Shown here: in pieces, positions 1 through 7,376 of the stretch
Layout of the letters: each line of letters begins with the position of its first letter
How positions within the stretch are numbered: the first letter of the stretch is position 1
DNA from: an uncultured Pseudomonadota bacterium
GTDB taxonomy: Bacteria; Pseudomonadota; Gammaproteobacteria; Burkholderiales; Methylophilaceae
NCBI GenBank assembly: GCA_903876765.1
Contig: CAIRBH010000014.1
Span: forward strand, 1-46,994
DNA length: 46,994 nt
Reading direction: 5' to 3'
Program-made: the position numbers and the translations under genes
Notes under the pieces: model-generated
What the model saw: only the letters and a program-made list of their open reading frames with translations
Told to the model about the DNA's origin: nothing
The model's database searches: none

Positions 1-9
1 GGTGATCAC
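1..9 (-). CDS. istA: First codons of a putative IstA transposase (partial)
   Basis: On the minus strand a purine-rich AGGAGA (revcomp of 16-21) sits 6 nt before GTG ATC ACC, which would encode Met-Ile-Thr. IstA proteins of IS21 elements often begin this way. In-frame ATG codons also lie at 13-15 and 25-27. Only three codons are visible, so the call rests on the ribosome binding site and on the position just inside an IS21-like end. Confidence 0.35.
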
Positions 10-52
10 TCCCATTCTCCTGCTCATAGGTTGAGCAGAATAGTATCGGTAC

Positions 53-109
53 GTGGGTCAATTTCTAGTGCAATTTATACTCCTAAGTGGGTCAATTCTG
101 AGTGCAATT
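53..109. repeat. Two direct 23-bp subterminal repeats of the IS21-like end
   Basis: Positions 53-75 and 87-109 both start GTGGGTCAATT and end AGTGCAATT. They match at 20 of 23 positions, with the differences confined to three central bases. In IS21-family elements such repeats are the transposase binding sites. The outer copy runs into the stop codon of the neighbouring TPR gene. Confidence 0.7.
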
Positions 110-831
110 CAACACTTGTCGCTATCTTGCTTGCTTAAGGTGGATGATTGATCATTAAGAAACGCTTCTGCCTCATTAGTTAAGCCAGCTTCTGCGTAAA
201 TAGCGGGCACCATACGCGCCACACGTTGATCTTGCGGGGCATAAACCCGCGCTTGCTCTATGGCCCAGAGCGCCAGCTCTACATCACCTAAAGAATAAGA
301 CGCACTAGCCAGTAAATATAATGCCTCGACATTTTCTGCTTCTAGTTTTAAGGCATAGGCCGCCGCCCGCTGTGCTTGAACGTAGCGCTTATTCTCAAGA
401 TACAAATGGGCGAGTTGTATTGCCGCATTTTGAAAATCATGCTGCTGTTCTAATGCCACTAAGTAGCCAGTCTCGGCCAGGTCAAACAAATCTCGTTCGC
501 CAGCACGGGTGCGAATTTGGTAGGCCAAGGCGTTAGCAGCATGTAAAGAGGGATTCTTTAAATCCCGCGCAATGGCAAGATTAAACTCGTGGTTGGCAAG
601 TTTTGCATCGCCAGCAATAATGGCGTCAACGCCAGACTGCATGGATAGACGTACGGGGTTCATGGCTGCATTACTAGGCTTTTCTACGTGTATATCAGTC
701 GCCCCAGCCATAGGCTGCATCAAGCCAACGCCTGTGGTTTTTATGCTGGAACAAGCGCCCAACATCATGCTAAGCAGCAAGGCCGTAGCGATGGGAGTAT
801 GTCGATTTGGCAAGTGACTAGGAATATTCAT
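109..831 (-). CDS. TPR-repeat lipoprotein, 3' end formed by an insertion sequence
   Basis: The 240-residue product has a short N-terminal stretch, a hydrophobic core and a lipobox LGAC with Cys27, so it should be an outer- or inner-membrane lipoprotein facing the periplasm. Residues about 60-225 are helical and alanine-rich with TPR-like spacing (for example YVQAQRAAAYALKLEAENVEALYLLA). Small TPR lipoproteins of this shape include TadD of Flp-pilus loci and other assembly factors, but no partner genes are visible, so the role is unknown. The last Cys codon and the TGA stop lie inside the IS21-like terminus (114 to 109), so the original C-terminus was probably slightly longer or different. The sense strand runs in the same direction as the putative istA. 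Confidence 0.75.
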   Translation of the reverse strand: MNIPSHLPNRHTPIATALLLSMMLGACSSIKTTGVGLMQPMAGATDIHVEKPSNAAMNPVRLSMQSGVDAIIAGDAKLANHEFNLAIARDLKNPSLHAANALAYQIRTRAGERDLFDLAETGYLVALEQQHDFQNAAIQLAHLYLENKRYVQAQRAAAYALKLEAENVEALYLLASASYSLGDVELALWAIEQARVYAPQDQRVARMVPAIYAEAGLTNEAEAFLNDQSSTLSKQDSDKC

Positions 832-858
832 GTTTTACTGAGGCTTATTATTTTGGGC

Positions 859-1131
859 TTATTCATTACAAGCTTTTTTTGCGGCCTGATCTAAGCTAAC
901 GTAGCCACCTACACCACCATCGATTAAATATACTTTTGATCGAGCTAACACGTCGTCTGTCGCTATGGTTTTTGAATAGACTGTTTTTGTCACACCATTA
1001 CTACACTGAATGCTGTAGCTGTAGTTGGGTGGGTTATTGTTATTGATCTTTTTCTGCGACAGGATCTGATAAGCATGGGCACTAAACGAGGCAAATAACA
1101 ACGCAACTCCCATTAAAATAAACTTCTGCAT
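859..1131 (-). CDS. Small exported protein of unknown function
   Basis: From the ATG at 1131 the product is 90 residues and begins with a clear Sec signal peptide (MQKFILMGVALLFASFSAHA). An AAGG ribosome-binding sequence lies about 9 nt upstream. A longer reading to 1224 would place 31 basic residues before the signal peptide and is less likely. The mature part of about 70 residues is polar, with an Asn/Pro patch, two Cys residues (one near the C-terminus) that could form a disulfide, and a GGVGG loop. I do not recognise the family. It lies 27 bp upstream of the TPR lipoprotein gene on the same strand and may be co-transcribed with it; the 270 bp above it separate it from the divergent two-component system. 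Confidence 0.6.
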   Translation of the reverse strand: MQKFILMGVALLFASFSAHAYQILSQKKINNNNPPNYSYSIQCSNGVTKTVYSKTIATDDVLARSKVYLIDGGVGGYVSLDQAAKKACNE

Positions 1132-1404
1132 GGCTACATACCTTATAAATTTAATGCGTAAGTTTTGATGGCTGTGCCGCCTAAGCAGCAAAACACCAGA
1201 CCAAGAGCATAGTAGTGAGTGCAAGATTTGCTGTATGTCCCTAGAACTAGGGACAAGATAATCATGTGGGCGCGCTGGTATTTGCTTTATGATGGCTAGT
1301 TAAGCTATATGCCCAGCCGCAAGTTTGCATAGTCTTCAAGGCCTGATTGGCGTTCTAGCCGTATGATTTCCAAACAAGTTATATAATCAACCATAGGCTA
1401 TGTG

Positions 1405-2094
1405 ATGCCAAACCCCAAAAATAGCACTACCATTCGCGTTGCGCTTATAGACGATGATATAGGCTTTCAAACCGCGGTGACGGACGCGCTAGCCTCAACG
1501 CCAGATTTAGTGCTGGTCAATGTGGCTGGCACGCACGCGCTGGGTTTAGAAATGCTTAATAAGCCTAAGGTGGATGTGCTGATTGTTGATTTAGGCTTGC
1601 CCGATGGCTCTGGCATAGACATTATCCTTGCCGCCTACGAAAAATGGCCTAATTGCAACATCATGGTCAGCACAACATTTGCTGACGAACAACACGTGAT
1701 GCAGTCTCTAGAAGCTGGTGCGACGGGCTATTTACTTAAAGACAGTGCGCCTAAAAACTTAATTAATGAAATACGCAGCTTATATAGTGGCGGCAGCCCG
1801 ATTAGCCCGCTGATTGCCAGAAAGATACTCACACGCTTTCACCAAGAGCATAAAAAAAATGTCAGCCCTGAAGACAAAGCTTCTGTTAAGCTGAGCGTTG
1901 CCTTATCTTTGCGCGAGCAAGAAGTACTGGAATACATTACTAAAGGTTTCTCCTCTAATGAAATTGCAGGCTTAATGGCAATATCGCCGCATACCGTGCT
2001 CACTTTTGTGCGGCGTATCTATGCAAAACTTAAAGTCACGTCTAAAACCGAGGCCATTTACGAAGCGCGTAATCAAGGCCTATTAGATAAATAG
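1405..2094 (+). CDS. NarL/FixJ-family response regulator
   Basis: The 229-residue protein has an N-terminal receiver domain (about 10-130) with the acidic cluster IDDD, the phospho-acceptor Asp62 in VDLGLPDG and the conserved Lys in YLLKD. A LuxR-type helix-turn-helix follows (about 165-225, LSLREQEVLEYITKGFSSNEIA...VRRIYAKL is the landmark region). It is a DNA-binding transcription regulator controlled by phosphorylation, presumably by the kinase encoded 56 bp downstream. The start is chosen at ATG 1405; a GTG directly before it is in frame. A weak AGG lies 8-10 nt upstream. Target genes and stimulus cannot be read from the sequence. Confidence 0.93.
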   Translation: MPNPKNSTTIRVALIDDDIGFQTAVTDALASTPDLVLVNVAGTHALGLEMLNKPKVDVLIVDLGLPDGSGIDIILAAYEKWPNCNIMVSTTFADEQHVMQSLEAGATGYLLKDSAPKNLINEIRSLYSGGSPISPLIARKILTRFHQEHKKNVSPEDKASVKLSVALSLREQEVLEYITKGFSSNEIAGLMAISPHTVLTFVRRIYAKLKVTSKTEAIYEARNQGLLDK

Positions 2095-2110
2095 GCCTTA
2101 TTGGATAAAT
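2076..2110. repeat. Imperfect tandem repeat across the response-regulator stop codon
   Basis: Positions 2076-2092 and 2093-2110 are two adjacent copies of a 17/18-bp unit beginning AGGCCT and ending GATAAAT. They differ by one inserted T and one substitution. The TAG stop spans the junction. The pattern looks like a local slippage duplication rather than a regulatory site. Confidence 0.6.
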
Positions 2111-2150
2111 AAAGATATGGGCTATATTGGTTTTAAGCTTAGTAAGCAAG

Positions 2151-3386
2151 ATGACATTTAATCCGCTGCGTTTTGCCGAGGATAAACTGCTATTAGAACA
2201 ATTGCGCCTAGTCTTAAGTAATTTTCGCAGCACTTTGCCCGTTATATTATTGCCAATTTTATTATTTTGGTCTTTACACAACCCCAGCAACACAATAGCT
2301 TTGGGCGGCTGGTGCCTAGCAGTTATTTTGTCTCACTTGCACTTGCAGTTTTTCACACGCAAACAATTATCAGCCAATATTCAGCCGCCACAAGCACGCA
2401 ACATTGTTTACATGTTCGCCCTGCTCAATGTGCTAGATGGTGTGTTATGGGGCTCATTATCATGGCTGACGCTAAATTCAGTCAGCCAAGCTGACTTTAT
2501 TTTAGTATTTGCCGTATTTGCTGGCATGTTGGGCGGCGGCTTAGCCACGCAGTCCCCAGTGCCTTTGCTGTTTGTGGCTTTTGCAGCACCGCAGGCGCTA
2601 GAAATATGCACTAAGTTATGGTCTTTAGGTGGGCCTATCTACATCACAGCCAGTCTGGGCTCCTTCTTATATCTAATCACTTTGTTCGGCCAAGTCATCA
2701 ACAGCGCTCAAGCAACTCTTGCCGCCATACAAGTACGCTTTGAGCTAACCGACAGCCATGCCAAACTGCGTAAGATAGAGCATAAACAAACGCTGGAGCA
2801 GGAAAGACAACGTCTGATGCAAGATATGCATGATGGCTTAGGCTCATCGTTGATCAGTGCGCTACGGGTTGTAGAACGTGGCAAAATGAATGAAATTGAG
2901 CTAGCCTTGGTGCTCAAAGGCTGCATAGACGACCTAAAATTGGCGATTGATTCTATGGAATCGGTTGATGACAACCTGCTGTTATTACTGGCTAATCTGC
3001 GCTTTCGTCTTGGGCCTCGCCTAGAAAGTATGGACATCGCCTTAATATGGCAAGTAGAAAATTTACCTGCGCTAGATTGGCTAGACCCTAAAAACGCCTT
3101 ACATATCTTACGCATACTGCAAGAAACCTTTACCAACATTATTAAGCATACTGGCGCAACGCAAGTAAACGTGGCGACTTACTCTAAAAACGACTATGTT
3201 GTAGTAAGCATCACAGATAACGGCCCAGGCTTTGATGTTGCAAAAGCGCTGCAAAGTGGCGGCAAAGGCATGTCTGGCCAAAGAACGCGTGCTGCTGGAA
3301 TGGCTGGCACTATTGATTGGCAGTCTAGCCATTTAGGCACATGCATGTGTTTGAGTTTACCCATTAAGCGAGCGATTATTGCTTAA
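2151..3386 (+). CDS. Membrane sensor histidine kinase, DesK/NarX (HisKA_3) type
   Basis: The product is 411 residues from ATG 2151. A TTG 24 bp upstream is in frame but unconvincing. Residues about 25-190 contain several hydrophobic membrane segments with no obvious extracytoplasmic sensor domain. The dimerisation/phosphoacceptor region carries MHDGLGSS with His227, typical of HisKA_3 kinases that pair with NarL-type regulators. A C-terminal ATPase follows with the N-box ETFTNIIKH (Asn329), DNGPGF and GKGMSGQRTRA motifs. It should phosphorylate the regulator encoded just upstream. Regulator-first gene order is less common but not rare. No neighbouring gene reveals the signal; the next gene, ycaO, is 115 bp away. 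Confidence 0.9.
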   Translation: MTFNPLRFAEDKLLLEQLRLVLSNFRSTLPVILLPILLFWSLHNPSNTIALGGWCLAVILSHLHLQFFTRKQLSANIQPPQARNIVYMFALLNVLDGVLWGSLSWLTLNSVSQADFILVFAVFAGMLGGGLATQSPVPLLFVAFAAPQALEICTKLWSLGGPIYITASLGSFLYLITLFGQVINSAQATLAAIQVRFELTDSHAKLRKIEHKQTLEQERQRLMQDMHDGLGSSLISALRVVERGKMNEIELALVLKGCIDDLKLAIDSMESVDDNLLLLLANLRFRLGPRLESMDIALIWQVENLPALDWLDPKNALHILRILQETFTNIIKHTGATQVNVATYSKNDYVVVSITDNGPGFDVAKALQSGGKGMSGQRTRAAGMAGTIDWQSSHLGTCMCLSLPIKRAIIA

Positions 3387-3501
3387 ACCATAGCCCTCTA
3401 GGCTCAATCTTCGCTGTTAAAAACTCAGCATTAAACGCCTAGTTTTCGCATTCTGCGTCCAGCATGATATTCTGTCAGCCTTTTCACCCAGAGCATTGAT
3501 C

Positions 3502-5235
3502 ATGAGCACTAGCCAAACCTTTATTCCCAGCAAAGATGCTTCACTAGAATCATCCATCAGCACCCTACAAGCCAAGTTGCAGGCTTTGGGGATTGAGGTA
3601 GAAGAAAAATCATGGCTGAATGAAATTGAAGGCATTTGGTCTGTGCACGTCATTGATAAAGATTGCACCCGCCTATTCACCAATGGCAAAGGCGCATCTC
3701 AGTTGGCAGCGCGCGCTAGTGCTTTAGGCGAGTATTTTGAGCGCTTAAGCACCAATTACTTTTGGACGCATTTTTACTTAGGTGCAGACATAGCTAATCA
3801 AGATTTTGTGCATTACCCGAATGAGCAATGGTTTAAAGTCAAAGGCGAGCAATGGCCTACAGAATTGCTCACGCCTGAACTGCAAAAATTCTACAACCCC
3901 GAAGGTGGCGTACTTGCTAGCCAGTTGATTGATCTGAATTCAGGCAACGCTGAGCGCGGCATTTGCGCCATTCCTTATCAGCGCTTGCGCGATCAAAAAA
4001 CAGTGCTGTTTCCCGTCAATTTAATTGGCAATTTATACGTAAGCAACGGCATGAGTGCTGGCAACACCATGATGGAAGCACGCACACAAGCACTGGCCGA
4101 GATTTTTGAGCGTGATATTAAGTTTCGCATCATACGTGACGGCATTTGTCTACCCGACGTGCCAGAGCAGGTCATTAATCGCTACCCACGCATCGCGGCT
4201 GGCATTAATGGGCTGCGTGACGCAGGCTATGGAATTTTAGTCAAAGATGCTTCGCTAGGCGGACAATACCCAGTGATGAACGTCACACTCCTACACCCCG
4301 AAGACCAAGGCTGCTTTGCCAGCTTTGGTGCCCACCCTCGCTTTGAAGTGGCGCTAGAACGCGCTTTAACTGAGCTTTTGCAAGGTCGCGCCATTGATCA
4401 CTTAAAAGGCTTTGTTGCGCCTGGCTTTGATATGGAAGAAATAGCCGATTCACAAAATTTAGAGATCCATTTTGTTGATTCTAGCGGCGTGATTAGTTGG
4501 GAGTTTTTACGCAGCACGCCAGACTACGAATTTGTTGACTGGAACTTTGGCACTACAACAGAAGAAGACTACCACTGGTGCGTGAATGCCATACATAATA
4601 GCGGTCATGATATTTACATCGCCGACTTTAAACATTTAGGCGTATATGCTTGCCGCATTTTTGTGCCAGGAATGAGCGAAATTTACCCTGTAGAAGAGTT
4701 GCAATGGGAGAACAATAGCGTAGGCAATCAGGTGCGCCCTTTTGTCGTCAGATTGCCTGAGCTCAGCGCTAATGAATCTGCCGAGTTGCTTGAAACCTTG
4801 CTTGAACTAGAGCTAGCCGATGAGTTGCCAGTGACCACCTTAATCGGCTTATGCGCTGACCCAAATACCACGTGGGTAGACTTACGTGTGGGCGAGCTAA
4901 AAACCCTAGCAGCGCTAGCTTGCAATCGCATAGAGGACATACTAGACGGCTGCGCTTGGATTGCGCAATTTAATGAACTCAATGCTGCGCGCTCAAAAGT
5001 CTATCGCTGTATTGCCAACTTAGTGCAAATTAACGAAGAGTTAACAAATAGTGACACAGCTTTGTTTGAATCTAATTTAGCGCTGATGTATGGCCAAGAT
5101 ACATTGCAGCAAGCGCAAGCATTGCTGGGCCAAACCGAGCAATATTTTGGTCTTGGTACTTTAGGCAGCAATATGCAAGGCAGTAAAATGCACCAACAAT
5201 TGCTGGCCGCCTACGGCAAGGTCTGGCAGCGCTAA
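3502..5235 (+). CDS. ycaO: YcaO-domain protein (E. coli YcaO type)
   Basis: From ATG 3502 the protein is 577 residues, close to the 586 of E. coli YcaO, with similarity along the whole length as I recall the family. YcaO enzymes bind ATP and activate backbone amides. The E. coli type is implicated in assisting RimO-dependent methylthiolation of ribosomal protein S12 and has no peptide precursor partner. The ATP/Mg-binding helix is visible as EARTQALAEIFER (192-204), and the Glu-rich segment GEYFERL lies near residue 78. The C-terminal part (from about 440) is helical and TPR-like, and the PxPxP tail of azoline-forming YcaO proteins is absent. It is the first gene of a tight cluster: the next gene starts 13 bp downstream. 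No radical-SAM, dehydrogenase or precursor-peptide gene is adjacent, so a natural-product role is unlikely. Confidence 0.88.
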   Translation: MSTSQTFIPSKDASLESSISTLQAKLQALGIEVEEKSWLNEIEGIWSVHVIDKDCTRLFTNGKGASQLAARASALGEYFERLSTNYFWTHFYLGADIANQDFVHYPNEQWFKVKGEQWPTELLTPELQKFYNPEGGVLASQLIDLNSGNAERGICAIPYQRLRDQKTVLFPVNLIGNLYVSNGMSAGNTMMEARTQALAEIFERDIKFRIIRDGICLPDVPEQVINRYPRIAAGINGLRDAGYGILVKDASLGGQYPVMNVTLLHPEDQGCFASFGAHPRFEVALERALTELLQGRAIDHLKGFVAPGFDMEEIADSQNLEIHFVDSSGVISWEFLRSTPDYEFVDWNFGTTTEEDYHWCVNAIHNSGHDIYIADFKHLGVYACRIFVPGMSEIYPVEELQWENNSVGNQVRPFVVRLPELSANESAELLETLLELELADELPVTTLIGLCADPNTTWVDLRVGELKTLAALACNRIEDILDGCAWIAQFNELNAARSKVYRCIANLVQINEELTNSDTALFESNLALMYGQDTLQQAQALLGQTEQYFGLGTLGSNMQGSKMHQQLLAAYGKVWQR

Positions 5236-5248
5236 AGAATGGGCCGCC

Positions 5249-6097
5249 ATGATATTAGACACTCTAAACCATGCAAAACCTAATAGCGCTAGCAAGCTGG
5301 CAACCGATATTACGCCTTTAGCTGATATAGCGCCTTTGGCTAAGGTTACTGAATCTAGGCCAGCCAAACTGGCTGAGCAAGCCGCTGTGATTGAGTGGCG
5401 TGACGGTCAGCCTTACGCCAGCGCTTTTCAAGATGTGTATTTTTCTACTGACCACGGTTTACTAGAAACCGATTATGTATTTTTGCAAGGCAACCAATTA
5501 AGCCAGCGCTGGCAATCATTACAGTCTAACAGCTTTACCATCGCCGAAACTGGCTTTGGCACTGGCTTAAACTTTTTAGCCGCGGCAAAACTATGGCTGG
5601 AAACTGCGCCTAAACAGGCAAAATTGCACTATATCAGCGTAGAAAAATACCCACTTAGCCCACTAGAAATGAATAATGCCCTAAGCCTGTGGCCTAGCCT
5701 AGCAGCGCTCAGTCAGGCATTATTACAACAATATGCCAATTTACTAAACAGCACTAAAACTATTACGATGTTTGATCAGCGCATACAACTGACTTTATTG
5801 CTTGGCGATGCAACTGAGGCTTATGAAACTGGCTACATAGCGCAAATCAATCCTGTTGTTGATGCTTGGTTTTTAGATGGCTTTGCCCCAGCAAAAAACC
5901 CAGATATGTGGCAAGCTGCCCTGTTTAAAAACATCGCTTTGCTATCTAACACTGCGAGTACTTTTGCCACATTTACCAGTGCCAGCGCCGTGCGACGCGA
6001 GTTAAGCAAGGCTGGCTTTGCGGTGATTAAGCAGGCTGGTTTTGGCAAAAAACGTGAAATGTTGCGCGGCCAGTTTATCAGAAGGCCTAATGAGTAA
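5249..6097 (+). CDS. mnmD: tRNA U34 (mnm5s2U) methyltransferase, MnmC N-terminal half as a separate protein
   Basis: This 282-residue protein corresponds to the N-terminal, SAM-dependent domain of E. coli MnmC, which methylates nm5(s2)U34 to mnm5(s2)U34 in tRNAs. Landmarks are FQDVYFS, the SAM loop GFGTGLNFL (102-110), DAWFLDGFAPAKNPDMW (205-221) and the ending FGKKREML. It has an extra low-complexity N-terminus of about 45 residues (repeated PLA/KLA pieces) before the conserved core. It ends with TAA at the point where the fused enzyme would continue into the FAD domain; that domain is encoded in another frame by the overlapping next gene. The ATG at 5249 lacks a strong ribosome-binding site, but no other in-frame ATG precedes the core. 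Confidence 0.92.
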   Translation: MILDTLNHAKPNSASKLATDITPLADIAPLAKVTESRPAKLAEQAAVIEWRDGQPYASAFQDVYFSTDHGLLETDYVFLQGNQLSQRWQSLQSNSFTIAETGFGTGLNFLAAAKLWLETAPKQAKLHYISVEKYPLSPLEMNNALSLWPSLAALSQALLQQYANLLNSTKTITMFDQRIQLTLLLGDATEAYETGYIAQINPVVDAWFLDGFAPAKNPDMWQAALFKNIALLSNTASTFATFTSASAVRRELSKAGFAVIKQAGFGKKREMLRGQFIRRPNE

Positions 6098-7367
6098 TGG
6101 ATACTGGTCTGCCATGCTAAGCAACAAAACGGCCATAGTGATTGGCGGTGGCATTGCTGGGTGCAGCAGCGCCTATGCACTGGCTCAGCGTGGCATTCAA
6201 GTGACTTTGCTAGAACGCCATGCCAATTTAGCCAGCGAAGCTTCTGGCAACCCACAAGCCATGCTGTATCCGCGCTTAAGCGGTGATGACACGGCCAGTC
6301 AATTTGCCCTGATGAGCTATTTATACAGCTTAGAATTACTTAAAACGCTAGAGTTAACGCCAGCAGACTTTCAGCTGTGCGGCATGTTGCAACTGGGCTT
6401 TAATCCTAGAGAACTCGCCCGTATAGAGAAAGTCGCCAAGCATTTTGCCGGTGAAAATCTGCTCAGATACGTCAATGCAAAAGAGGCTAGCCTGTTAGCT
6501 GGTTTAACGTTATCACATGATGCGATTTACTTTCCAGATGCCGCTTGGGTTAATCCACAAGTACTATGTCAGCGCTTAAGTCACCATAAAAATATCTCAA
6601 TAAAAACTTTAACTAATGCCAATAAAATATTGAAAAATAAAGGGTTATTTGAAGTTTATGTTGACCAAAAACTTGTAAAAGCAGCCGATATAATCATCAT
6701 CGCCAATGCCAATGAAGCGAACAATATGGGGCTAGCTTTAGTCAGCAAAACTCAGGCTGTGCGCGGTCAAGTCAGCATACTTAAGGCGAGCGACATCAGT
6801 AGCAAACTTAAATTAATCGTCTGTAGTGACGGCTATCTTAGCCCCGCGACCAACGGACAACATTGTTTGGGCGCCACGTTCTCGACCGATTCTACCGATT
6901 TAACCATAGATGAATTAGGCATAGATGAATTAGACCATGAGGCCAATCTAGCCAGGCTTAAATGCTTTTCTTTGCCTTTATATGAGCATCTTAAAGACAA
7001 TATTTGTGCAGGCCGCGTTTCATTAAGATGCACCAGCGCCGATTACTTTCCGCTAGTTGGTGAGTTGCTAGAAAGTAGCGCTGTCATCGCAAAACCACCC
7101 CGCCCTAACGCCAGTACAGCAACCTTACCTTGGTTAACTGGGCTTTATATCAATATTGCACATGGCAGTCGTGGTTTTACCAGCGCGCCATTGTGTGCCG
7201 AGTTGCTAGCCAGCTTAATTTGTGGCGATAGCCTACCCATACCCGCCGAACTTGCTGGCTTATTAAACCCTAACCGTTTTTTATTACGCAAACTAGGCTT
7301 AAAAAAACTGGCCAGAACACTTGCCACATCGAATACTAGGGGCATGCTTCAGCCTATTTCGAGTTAA
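6090..7367 (+). CDS. mnmC: FAD-dependent cmnm5(s2)U34 oxidoreductase, MnmC C-terminal half as a separate protein
   Basis: The product (425 residues from ATG 6090, 417 from ATG 6114) matches the C-terminal FAD domain of MnmC, which removes the carboxymethyl group from cmnm5(s2)U34 before methylation. The dinucleotide fold is seen in VIGGGIAGCSSAYALAQRG, with the family signature EASGNPQAMLYPRLS near residue 60. A C-terminal part with GLYINIAHGSRGFTSAPL closes the FAD site. The gene overlaps mnmD by 8 bp and is in the +1 frame relative to it; the open frame extends upstream to 6042, so a single indel would fuse the two. Translational coupling is likely. Confidence 0.92.
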   Translation: MSNGYWSAMLSNKTAIVIGGGIAGCSSAYALAQRGIQVTLLERHANLASEASGNPQAMLYPRLSGDDTASQFALMSYLYSLELLKTLELTPADFQLCGMLQLGFNPRELARIEKVAKHFAGENLLRYVNAKEASLLAGLTLSHDAIYFPDAAWVNPQVLCQRLSHHKNISIKTLTNANKILKNKGLFEVYVDQKLVKAADIIIIANANEANNMGLALVSKTQAVRGQVSILKASDISSKLKLIVCSDGYLSPATNGQHCLGATFSTDSTDLTIDELGIDELDHEANLARLKCFSLPLYEHLKDNICAGRVSLRCTSADYFPLVGELLESSAVIAKPPRPNASTATLPWLTGLYINIAHGSRGFTSAPLCAELLASLICGDSLPIPAELAGLLNPNRFLLRKLGLKKLARTLATSNTRGMLQPISS

Positions 7368-7376
7368 AATTCCACC

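Larger units (their letters stand above)
1..114 (-). mobile_element. Left end of an IS21-family insertion sequence (truncated by the window edge)
   Basis: Read on the minus strand, this block starts with TGTTGAATTGCAC at 114, the TG-rich terminus usual for IS21-family elements. It carries two near-identical 23-bp subterminal repeats (see 53-109) and reaches a Shine-Dalgarno sequence and a GTG ATC ACC start about 105 bp inside. Multiple subterminal repeats followed closely by istA are the known arrangement of IS21 left ends. The rest of the element and its other end lie outside the window, so completeness, target duplication and activity cannot be judged. Identification is by pattern memory, not database comparison. 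Confidence 0.6.

Noticed and set aside
2708-3139. 143-codon minus-strand open frame inside the histidine kinase gene
   Set aside because: Ser/Arg-rich antisense shadow of the kinase H-box and ATPase region.
3502-5235. YcaO as part of a thiazole/oxazole peptide (RiPP) cluster
   Set aside because: No precursor peptide, E1/ocin-like protein, dehydrogenase or exporter is adjacent, the C-terminal PxPxP is absent, and full-length similarity is to the housekeeping E. coli YcaO.
5833-6255. 140-codon minus-strand open frame across the mnmD/mnmC junction
   Set aside because: Shadow of two well-supported genes; composition is rich in Cys/Trp/Leu as expected for an antisense frame, with no start-site support.
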